From Bacillota bacterium (lineage in GTDB: Bacteria > Bacillota > Negativicutes > Sporomusales > Sporomusaceae): a stretch of DNA of 45,860 nt. Shown piece after piece: positions 16,492 through 25,210 of this stretch. Location of the stretch: the NCBI GenBank assembly GCA_017889705.1, contig JAGGAB010000044.1, forward strand, positions 1 through 45,860, read 5' to 3'. The position numbers and the translations under genes are program-made. Positions within the stretch are counted from its first letter, which is position 1. Every line of letters starts with the position of its first letter. A model generated the notes under the pieces. That model was not told the origin of the DNA and did not search any database. It saw nothing but the letters and a program-made list of their open reading frames with translations.

Positions 16492-16905
16492 CTAACCAAG
16501 TTCGTACAATATACCAAATATAAGCATTGCTAATCCTACAATGATCATTCCTATCATCGCTGCTTTTCTTGAATAATCGTTTATGACAATAAACAGCTCT
16601 GGTTTTTCTTGACTATACTCAATCTGAAGCTCAGTTCCTATTAAGTATTTTTGTCGATTACATCCAGACTGCTCTGGCACTTGGATTATTTTTCCATTCT
16701 TTAACTTATATTCAGCAACCATGGTATACATAGTAAGTCTATTTATACTCTCATACTCATTGTATTTAATTACATTTGCATTAGTAGTAACGGCATTTTT
16801 GAATAATCTAATTTCCCGCTTCAGCACTAATACGCCTATTAAAAAGGTAATAAATCCTATTCCAGAAAAAATCATTAAATCTATTTTATCACCTTCCTCG
16901 TACAT
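16492..16905 (-). CDS. DUF3592-like membrane protein
   Basis: 137 residues: a transmembrane helix (about 12-29), an extracytoplasmic beta-rich region (about 35-110) with a single Cys pair candidate absent, and a second transmembrane helix (about 112-134). This is the plan of DUF3592 proteins, whose role is unknown. The start is ambiguous: MYEEGDK at 16905 lacks its own ribosome site, whereas the Met 10 codons later follows GAGGAAGGTG at a longish spacing. A separate 18-codon frame with a GGAGG site (16963 down to about 16880) overlaps this start and could couple translation. Confidence 0.65.
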   Translation of the reverse strand: MYEEGDKIDLMIFSGIGFITFLIGVLVLKREIRLFKNAVTTNANVIKYNEYESINRLTMYTMVAEYKLKNGKIIQVPEQSGCNRQKYLIGTELQIEYSQEKPELFIVINDYSRKAAMIGMIIVGLAMLIFGILYELG

Positions 16906-17011
16906 GCAGTCCGATGTCGGAAAGCCGGGGTAAAGCTATTTCCATTATGGAGTATCCTCCTGCAAACCAAGGTTGTTCATGTATGGTTCTTCCCAATCCG
17001 CGCTGCAAGTA

Positions 17012-17587
17012 TTATAATCTGGCGGCAATCGTCTTGGCAATCCGCTCCATCATTTCCACCGATATCGGATACTGGCCGTACTCAACATATCTAGTGACAG
17101 TAATGGTGGTATCACCTTTGCGAAATCCCAGCATCCGGGGCGGATTTTCCTTCTTCGGTCCCCAAAAGGCGTTTTCCATCGTTTTATAATCCTGTGATCT
17201 GAATTCACCGTAAATCTTTTCGTAATGGCTGCCAGGTAAAACGGTCACGGTAAGGACGACGTGACCTTCATCAGTGGTGGAAAAAGTAAGGTCAGGCTTG
17301 CCGCTAAACTTCATATCAGCATAAGTCATTTTGAACTTGGTGCCGGTTATGTTTATCAGATCTTCCACCGTAAGGTATTTACGATAATCTTTAGCTGCTG
17401 CTTGGGGTGCAGGGGTTGCAGGCGTCGGAGACGCAGGTGCCGCTGCCGGTGGAGCCGCAGGTTTGACGGCCGGCGTTTGGCTTGCAGGCGGCTTTTTGTC
17501 AGCCTCATCAGTTGCGCCAATAAAAAAAAGCGCCGCGAAAACAACGATAATTCCAGCAGCAAACCCCAAAATCACTTTTTTGTTCAT
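17012..17587 (-). CDS. membrane-anchored protein with Pro/Ala-rich linker, unknown domain
   Basis: 191 residues from the ATG at 17587, picked because AAGGGG lies seven bases upstream. An N-terminal helix (about 5-24) anchors the protein, a Pro/Ala-rich linker (about 33-65) spans the wall region, and a ~125-residue C-terminal domain follows (begins DYRKYLTVEDLINITG). The C-terminal domain is not one I recognise; it lacks Cys and looks alpha/beta. The GC-rich linker stands out from the surrounding composition. Likely surface-exposed. It belongs to the run of small envelope proteins between 15.7 and 18.4 kb. Confidence 0.7.
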   Translation of the reverse strand: MNKKVILGFAAGIIVVFAALFFIGATDEADKKPPASQTPAVKPAAPPAAAPASPTPATPAPQAAAKDYRKYLTVEDLINITGTKFKMTYADMKFSGKPDLTFSTTDEGHVVLTVTVLPGSHYEKIYGEFRSQDYKTMENAFWGPKKENPPRMLGFRKGDTTITVTRYVEYGQYPISVEMMERIAKTIAARL

Positions 17588-17635
17588 GGTCATTCCCCTT
17601 CTTCCTCGTTTCTCCATATCTTTTTCCTTTCTAGA

Positions 17636-17683
17636 AAACAGCAAAACCTCACTGAGATTTTCTTCAGTGAGCCTTGGCTGTTT
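17636..17683 (-). terminator. two-part hairpin between envelope protein genes
   Basis: Nested inverted repeats: AAACAGC / GCTGTTT outside and CTCACTGA / TCAGTGAG inside. On the minus strand it is followed by TTTTC. It lies 35 bases after the DUF1036 gene and probably terminates that transcript, at least in part. Confidence 0.6.
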
Positions 17684-17718
17684 GCAAAAAGCGCTCAGAC
17701 AATCCCGTTTTTACGGGC

Positions 17719-18162
17719 TTATTCCGGCGACCAATACAAAAATCCATCTTCCAGCTCGTATTTTACGAAAAATTCCGTTCGCATCCTAGGTCCTTCCGGG
17801 CAGGGTTGCCCGTCATAATAGGAAAACTTATTGCCATTTACCGTACGAGTGATTGAACTTGGTATCCCTTCGCCGCTCCACGTCGCTTCCGACGTCTTCA
17901 CAAAAAGATAAATAATGTTTTTAGAAACGGACGAATCGACATTAATCCGTCTTGTACTCAACGCCTGTACTTCCCACCAGCCATGGCACCGCCACCTGCC
18001 GGCTACATCGTCGTAATCGACCACCGCCAAATGCATCTTATCAGTGTAGGGATTTCGAATATCCATCTGGTAGGCCAATGCTGAGGAGGGGACAGCGCTC
18101 ATTCCTATCATCATCAATAGTACGGCACCGAGCAACTTGCCGAATACACCTTTTTTCTTCAT
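17719..18162 (-). CDS. secreted DUF1036-family protein
   Basis: 147 residues. A clear signal peptide (MKKKG, hydrophobic core, SSALA cleavage near residue 30) is followed by a DUF1036-like domain: NPYTDKMHLAVVDYDD, then RCHGWWEVQ, the hallmark Cys-x-Gly-Trp-Trp region, and later WSGEG. DUF1036 proteins are found in envelope or periplasmic settings; the function is unknown. GGAGG precedes the ATG by eight bases. A neighbour of other small exported proteins. Confidence 0.78.
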   Translation of the reverse strand: MKKKGVFGKLLGAVLLMMIGMSAVPSSALAYQMDIRNPYTDKMHLAVVDYDDVAGRWRCHGWWEVQALSTRRINVDSSVSKNIIYLFVKTSEATWSGEGIPSSITRTVNGNKFSYYDGQPCPEGPRMRTEFFVKYELEDGFLYWSPE

Positions 18163-18191
18163 TTCTTATACCTCCTGTTTGAATTGCGTTT

Positions 18192-18422
18192 TTATTTTGT
18201 GATGATTTCCATAATCTCGCTAACGGCAATTGATATTCCTCCCGGCCAATGTATCGATTTGCCATCGGTTTTCGCCGCGCTAAACACCTGCCTGTTTCTG
18301 AGTTCGGAGAACCGGGCGGTATGCAGCTTGGTGCTTATGTCGATAGTCACTGAATGGCTATTGTCAAAGTGGACTGTCACCTGATAATCAGCCCCGATGA
18401 CTATTTCTTTGATTTTCCCCAT
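18192..18422 (-). CDS. DUF2442-like small protein
   Basis: 76 residues. The pattern of a short beta-rich start (IKEIVIGADYQVTVHFDNS), a central FSELRNRQVF and a C-terminal SIHWPGGISIAVSEIMEI matches DUF2442, a small domain often found beside toxin-antitoxin-like DUF4160 genes. No DUF4160 partner is present here. Cytoplasmic, function unknown. GAGGTGG precedes the ATG. It lies 29 bases before the DUF1036 gene and is probably cotranscribed with it. Confidence 0.75.
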   Translation of the reverse strand: MGKIKEIVIGADYQVTVHFDNSHSVTIDISTKLHTARFSELRNRQVFSAAKTDGKSIHWPGGISIAVSEIMEIITK

Positions 18423-18439
18423 AAGACCACCTCAAAACG

Positions 18440-18481
18440 CCAAAAGGCTGACTCACCTTAATCATAAGGGAAGTCAGCCTT
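18440..18481 (-). terminator. terminator after the LAL regulator gene
   Basis: A perfect 10-bp stem AAGGCTGACT / AGTCAGCCTT (18444-18453 with 18472-18481), with TTTT following on the minus strand. It is 28 bases past the regulator's stop codon. Confidence 0.82.
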
Positions 18482-18509
18482 GAGTGATACTATACGAAAG
18501 TATATTCTT

Positions 18510-20996
18510 TCAGCCTGTTTTTTGCTCAATCATCATCTTGGTCAGCACTGTCCTGCTGCTGATACCCAATTTCGCAAAAATACTTTGCAACGCTTTTTTT
18601 ACGGTTACTTCAGCTATATGCAACGTTTTTCCAATATCCTGGTTTGATAATCCCGATGCAACAAGCTCTGCGATAGTGATTTCCCTTTCGGTAAGCATTA
18701 ACCTGTTGTCACGGCTGCTTATTTCCGCCGACATCTCTCCCCTGCTTTTGGCAACTAACGGAAAAAGCGCATTTATCCGTCCGATAAATTCCCGATAACA
18801 CCCATTTATTTCCAACTCAGCGAGCATATCAGCAATATACTCGCCATTTTCCGCAAAAGGCATAATAACCTGATCAGGCGCCGCGACATTGAGGGCTTTC
18901 TGGAGCGTTTTCCGTGCGTCCTCATGCCGCCCCAGTTTGAACTTGGCTGCTGCTTCATAGATATATGTATACACTTGCCCTAACAGATTCGGGAAAACGC
19001 TTGCCATACCGATGAATCCTTCGGCTAACCCGATTAGCTTCAGATATTGACCGCTGATTAACAGCGCCTTGCCCCAAATAATATTAAAAAAAGCGTACGC
19101 GGGGAAGCATATTGAACTATCTTGCAATTCACCTTTCATAATCCATGCAGGGATCTTTTTGTCCTGATTGAGGCACGAATATATAAATCCCTCGCACATA
19201 TCCCAGGTATGAATATACGAGTACAAAGCGCATTCTTTGATTTCCTCCCGCGTTTGCCACAGGATATCCGTCACTTGCGCCAAATCTCCCCGCAGCGTCG
19301 CCAGCCGCATTTGGAGAAACAATGCACATAGTACTATCGCCATTTGGTCCTGGGACTTAGCAATATACAAGGCTTTATGAGCCGCAATTTCCGCATTTTC
19401 AAAGTTGCCGGTGTTATAATACCACTCGGCCTGCATCACATCTCCTGCTCCTGAACCGTGACCGGCTGTTAATTGGCAATACTGCGGCATAGACACAAGA
19501 ATTTCATTGACTGCCTGCTCCAGTTGCCCAGTCTCACGATAAAACATATATAGCACAGAGGGTGATCCAAATGTCCATGAACCATTTCTGTCGATAAACT
19601 TCGACGCCCCCGTCAGCAGGCTCCCGGCTCTTTGGTGATGTTCAGCCATTCCTGTTATACTATTATACTTAGAAAAACTGCACAAAAGTTCAAGTTCGCC
19701 CGCCAACTGAGCTTTCTCCTGTTCCTTTTCCGTCGGCAAAAATTCGATGTAGCTTCCGACTTGTTCGCATTGCTGCGCGAATAACTCCATTTCATTAAAC
19801 GAGAATAGATTGATGGCGTAAATCAGACAGGCCCACGGATGGTCTCTTTTTATCTCCACCGGGCACTCGCTGAAATACCGGATCAACTTGTCTTTATGCT
19901 CAGTGGTTATGAAGTTGCCTTTATCAAGTTCAATAGCAATTAACAGATTGTCAAATTCGGCGGCTTTGTAAAAGCAATCCATGGCATGGAAATATTCTCC
20001 GATACTCAAATGCCATTTACCTGCTACCGTCCAGATGGCCTGCTGCCTGTCAAAACTATGCCTGTCAAAGATTCGCCGCAGGTAACTTGTAAAGATGTTA
20101 TGCATGTTATATGTTTGACTGACACGATCATATTTGATAAAAGCATTCTCGGCCATAAGCTGTCCCAACAGAGCCTCGGTATTTCCCTTGTTCCACATAT
20201 ATTCAGCCTGTTGCGAGGAAAAACTGTCGAAAATGCAGATGTTGAGCAAAAGCTCCCGGATCTCGGCAGAACAGCGCCGATAGACGACCTTTTCTATTAG
20301 TTCATATAGGCTGGCCTGCCGTTCAATCCGCTTATCCTGCAAAAAACCCAGTATGCAAAGATATACGGCGCTAATCCAGCCTTCAGTATAGGATACCATG
20401 AAATCCGCTTGCTCAGCGCTTAGTTTGACTCCGTTCAGCCTGCAATACTCAACGATCTCGGATCGCGAAAGCTCAAAACAGGTCTTTTCGATAACGTGGC
20501 AGTATCCTTTGAGTACTAGCTCGGTTGTGTTCTCGCCAAAAACACTGCGAGATACAATAACGATATGCAAATTAGGAATCTCAGACTTGACCAATAGCTC
20601 GATAAATCTGTCGATATCTCCCGAATACAGTAAATGATAGTCATCAAATACGATGACCGTTCTTGCCGGAAACTCTATAGCCGCCATAATACGGATAGAC
20701 TCCGCCAAAAAAGAACTATTTCCAGGAACCCCTAATCTCGCAAGAGTATCTGCGCCCACTGGGTCTAACTTCCTAATCGAACGGCTTAACCCATTCCAAA
20801 AACCAGTTGCTGAATCATCTGTCAGCATTTGCCACAGTACCTCGGCTTTACTGTCAGATAAATATTCCTTCACTGCTGTAGTTTTGCCATAGCCCATTGG
20901 TGCTTCCACAACAATCAGCGGATATTCCCATATATTATCCAGGGCTTGGACTATCGATTTGCGCATATAAAGTGTCTTCGCCTTGTATCTGGGCAT
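18510..20996 (-). CDS. MalT/LAL-type ATP-binding LuxR-family regulator
   Basis: 828 residues from the ATG at 20996, selected because GGGGAGG lies seven bases upstream; a longer frame begins at 21038 without a site. An N-terminal STAND ATPase carries the P-loop EAPMGYGKTT (about 30-40), followed by long helical TPR-like repeats (about 330-760), and a LuxR helix-turn-helix at the C-terminus (about 765-820; LTEREITIAELVASGLSNQD). Such proteins are large signal-integrating activators that oligomerise on ligand and ATP binding. The target is not evident: the downstream DUF2442/DUF1036 group lies beyond a terminator, so it may act elsewhere. Confidence 0.9.
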   Translation of the reverse strand: MPRYKAKTLYMRKSIVQALDNIWEYPLIVVEAPMGYGKTTAVKEYLSDSKAEVLWQMLTDDSATGFWNGLSRSIRKLDPVGADTLARLGVPGNSSFLAESIRIMAAIEFPARTVIVFDDYHLLYSGDIDRFIELLVKSEIPNLHIVIVSRSVFGENTTELVLKGYCHVIEKTCFELSRSEIVEYCRLNGVKLSAEQADFMVSYTEGWISAVYLCILGFLQDKRIERQASLYELIEKVVYRRCSAEIRELLLNICIFDSFSSQQAEYMWNKGNTEALLGQLMAENAFIKYDRVSQTYNMHNIFTSYLRRIFDRHSFDRQQAIWTVAGKWHLSIGEYFHAMDCFYKAAEFDNLLIAIELDKGNFITTEHKDKLIRYFSECPVEIKRDHPWACLIYAINLFSFNEMELFAQQCEQVGSYIEFLPTEKEQEKAQLAGELELLCSFSKYNSITGMAEHHQRAGSLLTGASKFIDRNGSWTFGSPSVLYMFYRETGQLEQAVNEILVSMPQYCQLTAGHGSGAGDVMQAEWYYNTGNFENAEIAAHKALYIAKSQDQMAIVLCALFLQMRLATLRGDLAQVTDILWQTREEIKECALYSYIHTWDMCEGFIYSCLNQDKKIPAWIMKGELQDSSICFPAYAFFNIIWGKALLISGQYLKLIGLAEGFIGMASVFPNLLGQVYTYIYEAAAKFKLGRHEDARKTLQKALNVAAPDQVIMPFAENGEYIADMLAELEINGCYREFIGRINALFPLVAKSRGEMSAEISSRDNRLMLTEREITIAELVASGLSNQDIGKTLHIAEVTVKKALQSIFAKLGISSRTVLTKMMIEQKTG

Positions 20997-21193
20997 TGAG
21001 ACGCCTCCCCAGCAATAGTTATTACAACAACATAGCATGTATACTTAGGGGTATCTTATGTATAAAATTACCATATTATTTTCGACATGTAAAGACAAAT
21101 CCTCTGCCCTAAAAGTAAGGCTACTAATGAGTTCATATACCTTACTTTGCATATTTTAAGCATTTGTAAAGAGTATTCTGGAGTTCGGGAAAT

Positions 21194-21226
21194 AAAAAAA
21201 GCCTATATGATGTAAAAATCACATAG
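21194..21226 (-). terminator. terminator after tRNA-Leu(CAA)
   Basis: A 9-bp stem with one mismatch (21203-21211 with 21218-21226), then a seven-base T-run on the minus strand (21194-21200). About 50 bases past the tRNA 3' end. Confidence 0.75.
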
Positions 21227-21275
21227 ACATTTTAGCTCTTAAAATCAACGAAGTCACGGCTTATAATGCATTAAC

Positions 21276-21361
21276 TGGTGCCCGGGAAGGGACTTGAACC
21301 CCCACGTTGTTACCAACAAAAGATTTTGAGTCTTCCGCGTCTGCCATTCCGCCACCCGGGC
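21276..21361 (-). tRNA. tRNA-Leu (anticodon CAA)
   Basis: An 86-nt class II tRNA with acceptor stem GCCCGGG / CCCGGGC, long variable arm, T-loop TTCAAGT and encoded CCA. The anticodon loop CTCAAAA gives CAA, decoding UUG. All arms pair. Confidence 0.95.
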
Positions 21362-21374
21362 ATTTATTTTGTTG

Positions 21375-21392
21375 ATGTCCTGTATCGGACAT
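21375..21392 (-). promoter_or_regulatory. hairpin in the tRNA-Leu(CAA) 5' leader
   Basis: An inverted repeat ATGTCC / GGACAT with a six-base loop lies between the promoter and the tRNA. It may serve in processing of the pre-tRNA 5' end. Confidence 0.3.
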
Positions 21393-21397
21393 TTGTT

Positions 21398-21426
21398 ATG
21401 ATACCATTTGGTCATATTATTGTCAA
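21398..21426 (-). promoter_or_regulatory. sigma-70/A promoter of tRNA-Leu(CAA)
   Basis: On the minus strand TTGACA, 17 bases, TATCAT. It starts about 30 bases upstream of the tRNA. Confidence 0.85.
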
Positions 21427-21547
21427 GTAAGTTTTATAGAGATTTTTTTGTTTTATTTAAAGGAGAATATTGCTTATCGGCAAAATATATATCCTTATTA
21501 CAAACGAAAGATTGCTCTCCCGCATAGTTAGAAAGGATTGAACTTTT

Positions 21548-22279
21548 ATGCCAACAATCGAACTTGACGGTCAAACCGTTACTTATACACTTTTTTTGGA
21601 TAAGCGCCGCAAAAACATTCAGTTACGCATCCTCCCCACTGCTGTCGTCGAAATTATTACGCCTAGTACATTAGCAGCGCCTGATATTGACCATATTATT
21701 GCTTCGAAAAGCACCTGGATTAAGAGACGATTGAGCAGTCTGGCTGCGCTCTCAGAGAATCCCGTAAATCAACAGGTAGCTTGCGGCTCGCAGTTGCTTT
21801 ATCTTGGCGAACCACACACATTGGCACTTTTGCCAGGCAGCCCCAAAATCGAAGTGACAGCAATTGCCGGTGAACTCCGTGTGACATTGCCACAAAGGTT
21901 ACTTGAGCAGGTGCAGTCAGGCATTATCCTTCAGAAAATAATAAAAGCCTGGTTTGTTGACCAGGCGGGCAAACTACTTCGCTCTAAAACCAAAGAGTGG
22001 GCTGCCATTATCGGCGTCAGTCCAAAAAAGATAACCCTTCGAGACCAAAAAAGCCGTTGGGGAAGCTGTTCAAGTCTTGGCAGCATCAATTATAACTGGC
22101 GGGTTATTATGGCGCCGCTCTGGGTAACCGATTATCTTATCATCCACGAACTTTGCCATATGCTTGTTCCTAATCACTCCAGTGCATTCTGGGAACAAGT
22201 CAGCCGTTTTTGTCCCAACTATAAAGAATGCCGCAAATGGTTAACTGATAATGGTAAACTTTTGTCCCGATTATTTTGA
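21548..22279 (+). CDS. YgjP/DUF45-type M48-like metallopeptidase
   Basis: 243 residues. The zinc motif HELCH (200-204) with a downstream His210, and the preceding QKSRWGSCS (167-175), are the hallmark of the YgjP/DUF45 (WLM-like) family. The active site Glu201 is present. Members are small cytosolic putative metallopeptidases whose substrates are unknown; some sit beside restriction systems, but not here. An AGAAAGGA site precedes the ATG. The last nine bases overlap the convergent C_GCAxxG_C_C gene. Confidence 0.9.
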   Translation: MPTIELDGQTVTYTLFLDKRRKNIQLRILPTAVVEIITPSTLAAPDIDHIIASKSTWIKRRLSSLAALSENPVNQQVACGSQLLYLGEPHTLALLPGSPKIEVTAIAGELRVTLPQRLLEQVQSGIILQKIIKAWFVDQAGKLLRSKTKEWAAIIGVSPKKITLRDQKSRWGSCSSLGSINYNWRVIMAPLWVTDYLIIHELCHMLVPNHSSAFWEQVSRFCPNYKECRKWLTDNGKLLSRLF

Positions 22280-22723
22280 AGTAACCACTTGTTTGCCGTC
22301 AAGATATTTTAATAACAACGCAGCTGTTGTACCGGTAAGTTTCAGACAGGTGCGCCGCTGCTCCTGGCTGCCGAATTCATGTGGGTTAAGCACCCGGCAA
22401 CAGGCAGCGCCAAACTCTCCGGTAAAAATGCCATGAAACTCCTGAGCACTGCCGTAAATTGGTTCCCGGCTTTGCTCTTTATTTGTACGTCCTTGCAACA
22501 TCCCCAGCACCATCGTGGCACCGGAAAGCGCACCGCACATGCACCCGGCATGTCCAAGGCCGCCACCAAAACCGGAAGACATTTTTAGTGCTTCATCAGA
22601 GATATCCAGTTTGTAATAATCCCGAAAAGTCCGGACAACTGATTCGGCACAATTATAGCCTGCCTTAAAATTTTGTCCGGCCAAGTCTTTAATAGTGCTT
22701 TGTTCTTGATTTTGTTCATTCAT
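22271..22723 (-). CDS. C_GCAxxG_C_C family protein
   Basis: 150 residues from the ATG at 22723, which has GGGAGG nine bases upstream; an upstream TTG is less likely. The motif that names the family is present: Cys in GYNCAES, then GHAGCMCGALSGA (GCxCGAxxG), and later Cys pairs in ACCRVL and RRTCLKL. The conserved cysteines suggest a redox or metal-binding role and the family is often linked to C-terminal redox partners, but no activity is established. It follows nothing obvious in function; the PocR kinase lies 39 bases upstream on the complementary side of its start. Confidence 0.85.
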   Translation of the reverse strand: MNEQNQEQSTIKDLAGQNFKAGYNCAESVVRTFRDYYKLDISDEALKMSSGFGGGLGHAGCMCGALSGATMVLGMLQGRTNKEQSREPIYGSAQEFHGIFTGEFGAACCRVLNPHEFGSQEQRRTCLKLTGTTAALLLKYLDGKQVVTSK

Positions 22724-22762
22724 ATTACGAAGCCTCCCGTTATTTACTGTCAATATTGTTAC

Positions 22763-24001
22763 TTACATGCTAACTTCTTGCGTGGAAAATTGATAAGGCA
22801 GAGAAATTTTTACTGTTGTGCCTCTGTTTTGTTCTCCACTTATCGAAAGACCACACTGAGTGCCAAAATAGTGCTGAATACGTTTATGCACATTGATAAT
22901 ACCTAAACCGGTAGTTTGCCCCTTGCTAGAAACCTTCTTTTCATTCCGGAAAATTCGCTCAATTTGGCTGTTGGTAACCCCGACGCCTGTGTCGGCTATA
23001 CTTAGTTCATACTGATCGCCATGAATTCCGCCTGAAATATGAATGTTTCCCCCACCGCGTTTGGGTTCAAGCCCATGAATAATCGCATTTTCCACTAAGG
23101 GCTGCAAGGTCATAACCGGGATTTTTTGTTCCAGTAACTGTTCGGGAATCTTAATTGTAGCTTGGATCCGATCACCAAACCGCATTTTTTGTATAAGCAA
23201 ATAGTTTTTAATGTATTGGACTTCTTCGTCAACCGTAACCATTTCATCAATGTTGCGCAGGTTGTTACGCAATAAATCAGACAAAGCATATACCACTTCC
23301 TGGGTACGGGGTGCCTCTTCCAATAAAGCCAGACGAGCAATGGTATTTAACGTATTAAACAGAAAATGAGGATTTACCTGTGACTGTAATGCCTTTAACT
23401 CAGTTTCCCGTAATACTTTTTCCAAATCGGCCTTGGCTTTCAGTTCATCCATCAACTGCTTTTGGGTAATATTAGCCATGCCTATTTCTACAATATAGTT
23501 GGTCATAATATACAGCAGGTCGGCTGCTGCTTTTATGCGTTCCTCCGGCACCACCCGAATCTCGGACAGCATGTCCAGCACAGCTTCTTGTTGAAGATCT
23601 AAATCAGCGATTCCATTTAACACCCCATTGGCAATATTCCCGCCATCCTCTGGCAGAATTACTTGTCCTGCCAAAAACCCACCCAGATGCTGCTTATGAA
23701 TGCTAATAGGTGCTCCAAGATCGATCAGTCCGGCATGACAACGATATACCGAGGGGCACAATTGACTGGCTGCCATTCTGCCACCACAATCATCAGAGCC
23801 CATACAACGGGATAAGCCCTGTGGTGTTGATCGAATAAAATTGCATAACCGGGTAAAGTTACTTGGCTTTGTAACTGGCTGACCGGCGCTATCTACGATT
23901 ACGGCAGCTAAGCCAGTAGCATCGGAAAATTTGTCCTGAATTTCCTGCAATACTTTAACATTAACAATATCTGCTAAGGTTAGCCCTTGGTAAACAGGCA
24001 T
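22763..24001 (-). CDS. PocR-domain LytS/YesM-type sensor histidine kinase
   Basis: 412 residues, no membrane segment. A PocR ligand-binding domain (about 12-175) with five cysteines (53, 66, 72, 82, 88) around SRCMGSDDCGG precedes a HisKA_7-like domain with phospho-acceptor His212 in QSQVNPHFLFNTLNT and a HATPase domain (about 295-405, GLGIINVHKRI). PocR domains are thought to bind small diols or related hydrocarbons. There is no response regulator beside it; the C_GCAxxG_C_C gene follows 39 bases later. It lies next to an ECF transporter S component, whose substrate it may monitor. GGGAGG precedes the start. Confidence 0.9.
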   Translation of the reverse strand: MPVYQGLTLADIVNVKVLQEIQDKFSDATGLAAVIVDSAGQPVTKPSNFTRLCNFIRSTPQGLSRCMGSDDCGGRMAASQLCPSVYRCHAGLIDLGAPISIHKQHLGGFLAGQVILPEDGGNIANGVLNGIADLDLQQEAVLDMLSEIRVVPEERIKAAADLLYIMTNYIVEIGMANITQKQLMDELKAKADLEKVLRETELKALQSQVNPHFLFNTLNTIARLALLEEAPRTQEVVYALSDLLRNNLRNIDEMVTVDEEVQYIKNYLLIQKMRFGDRIQATIKIPEQLLEQKIPVMTLQPLVENAIIHGLEPKRGGGNIHISGGIHGDQYELSIADTGVGVTNSQIERIFRNEKKVSSKGQTTGLGIINVHKRIQHYFGTQCGLSISGEQNRGTTVKISLPYQFSTQEVSM

Positions 24002-24124
24002 GCTGAATCCTCCCTTGCAACAATCCTAATAAAAATACAAAAGTATGAAATAACTTTGCTTGCTTATGAATATTTTGCTATATTTCAGAAAACTCCTGCA
24101 AAAAAGTTACTCATTGTTCAAGTG

Positions 24125-24152
24125 AAAAAAAGAACACTCTTTACAGAGTGTT
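24125..24152 (-). terminator. terminator overlapping the stop codon of the ECF S-component gene
   Basis: A perfect 8-bp stem AACACTCT / AGAGTGTT (24133-24140 with 24145-24152), followed on the minus strand by a T-rich run. The stem begins inside the stop codon. Confidence 0.8.
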
Positions 24153-24654
24153 ACTGAATACGTTTTACTACTATACTGGCTAATAAGCCACCCACAACAC
24201 CGGTAACAAGTTGCGGCCAACTCATGGCCAGCATGATTCCGGCAGCTATTTTGGTCGGGATTGCAATAAAACTTAATAGCCAGGTAAATGCTGCGTACAC
24301 TAGCCCTGCTTTCCCTAAAGCGGCTAAGGTAATTCCCGTAAGCCGCCCCCACCATTTACCAGCAAATAAAAACAGACAAATATAGGCCAGATTGCCTAAG
24401 GCTACAGGAATAATAAAAACCGGTATCGGCAGCATCATTTGAAAATATGCTGCTATTGGCACAATCATGGCAATAAAAAACCCTGACCAAAAGCCTGCCT
24501 TTTCCGCAGCAACCAGCAAACAAGCGTTCACCAAACTCCCGATAATAAAGCTGGACAGAAACGGGGGTATGGGAATAAACAGGCGTAATGACTGAAATAA
24601 CAGAGTAAGCGCTAATAATAAAGCAGTTCTCGTAATTATCCGGTTGTTCGGCAT
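24151..24654 (-). CDS. ECF transporter S-component-like membrane protein
   Basis: 167 residues from the ATG at 24654, seven bases past the upstream gene's stop; a longer frame from 24696 would overlap it. Five or six hydrophobic helices with short loops and the early basic-polar helix (NNRIITRTALLLAL) fit the S component of energy-coupling-factor vitamin or metal transporters. Substrate specificity is not readable. The T and A/A' components are not in the window and would be shared modules elsewhere. It is cotranscribed with the 101-residue membrane protein and lies beside a PocR kinase. Confidence 0.78.
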   Translation of the reverse strand: MPNNRIITRTALLLALTLLFQSLRLFIPIPPFLSSFIIGSLVNACLLVAAEKAGFWSGFFIAMIVPIAAYFQMMLPIPVFIIPVALGNLAYICLFLFAGKWWGRLTGITLAALGKAGLVYAAFTWLLSFIAIPTKIAAGIMLAMSWPQLVTGVVGGLLASIVVKRIQ

Positions 24655-24661
24655 ACTTATA

Positions 24662-24967
24662 TTACCTGCGCCGGCGGTAATTGTAATCACGCCCAAACAT
24701 CATATATGCCAATAATCCTAATAAAATAAGATTTCCGAGCATTCCACCGATTATCCCAATATCAACCAAGATATTAACAGCTGTTAAACCACCAATAAAT
24801 ATCATGGAATGCTTCATATCTGTAAAAGGATCACGTCGGAGCAGCAAATAGGCAACTCCTAGTACCGCCAAATCAATAACTACCCAGGCTACTACACTAA
24901 AAACAGCATACTTAAGCATACTCCCAACAATCATTGCCGCTAATATTTTAAACCATGTCTGATTCAT
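24662..24967 (-). CDS. small hydrophobic membrane protein, unknown
   Basis: 101 residues with three transmembrane helices (about 7-24, 26-43 and 57-92 in two parts) and a C-terminal Arg-rich tail (RDYNYRRRR). No family recognised. GAGAGGAG precedes the ATG. It is the first gene of the pair with the ECF S-component-like protein and may assist its assembly or be an accessory. Confidence 0.6.
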   Translation of the reverse strand: MNQTWFKILAAMIVGSMLKYAVFSVVAWVVIDLAVLGVAYLLLRRDPFTDMKHSMIFIGGLTAVNILVDIGIIGGMLGNLILLGLLAYMMFGRDYNYRRRR

Positions 24968-25210
24968 TTATAATCTCCTCTCTATTTTATAAAATTTATG
25001 TGTTACTAACTATAATAATAAATAAAACTCTCTAACATAATTATGCCCATCTTTATAAAAATCCTGCTGCATCTGATGTTCTACTTTATTTTTTAAAATA
25101 AAATCATTATTTAGGTATACAGATAACCTCTTTTTTTGAAAATAATGTTTATAGTTTTGGTATTTTGAGCATACTTTGTACTACTACTTATTTTCCAAGG
25201 AGTGATTGTC
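24968..25210. other. divergent AT-rich intergenic region
   Basis: Separates the minus-strand membrane genes from the plus-strand 118-codon gene. Very AT-rich; a weak TTGAGC, 17 bases, TTATTT pair (about 25164-25192) might start the plus gene. No gene seen in it. Confidence 0.4.

Noticed and set aside
16880..16963. 18-codon frame with a GGAGG site before the DUF3592-like gene
   Set aside because: Too short and without a recognisable motif to call as a gene; mentioned only as possible translational coupling.
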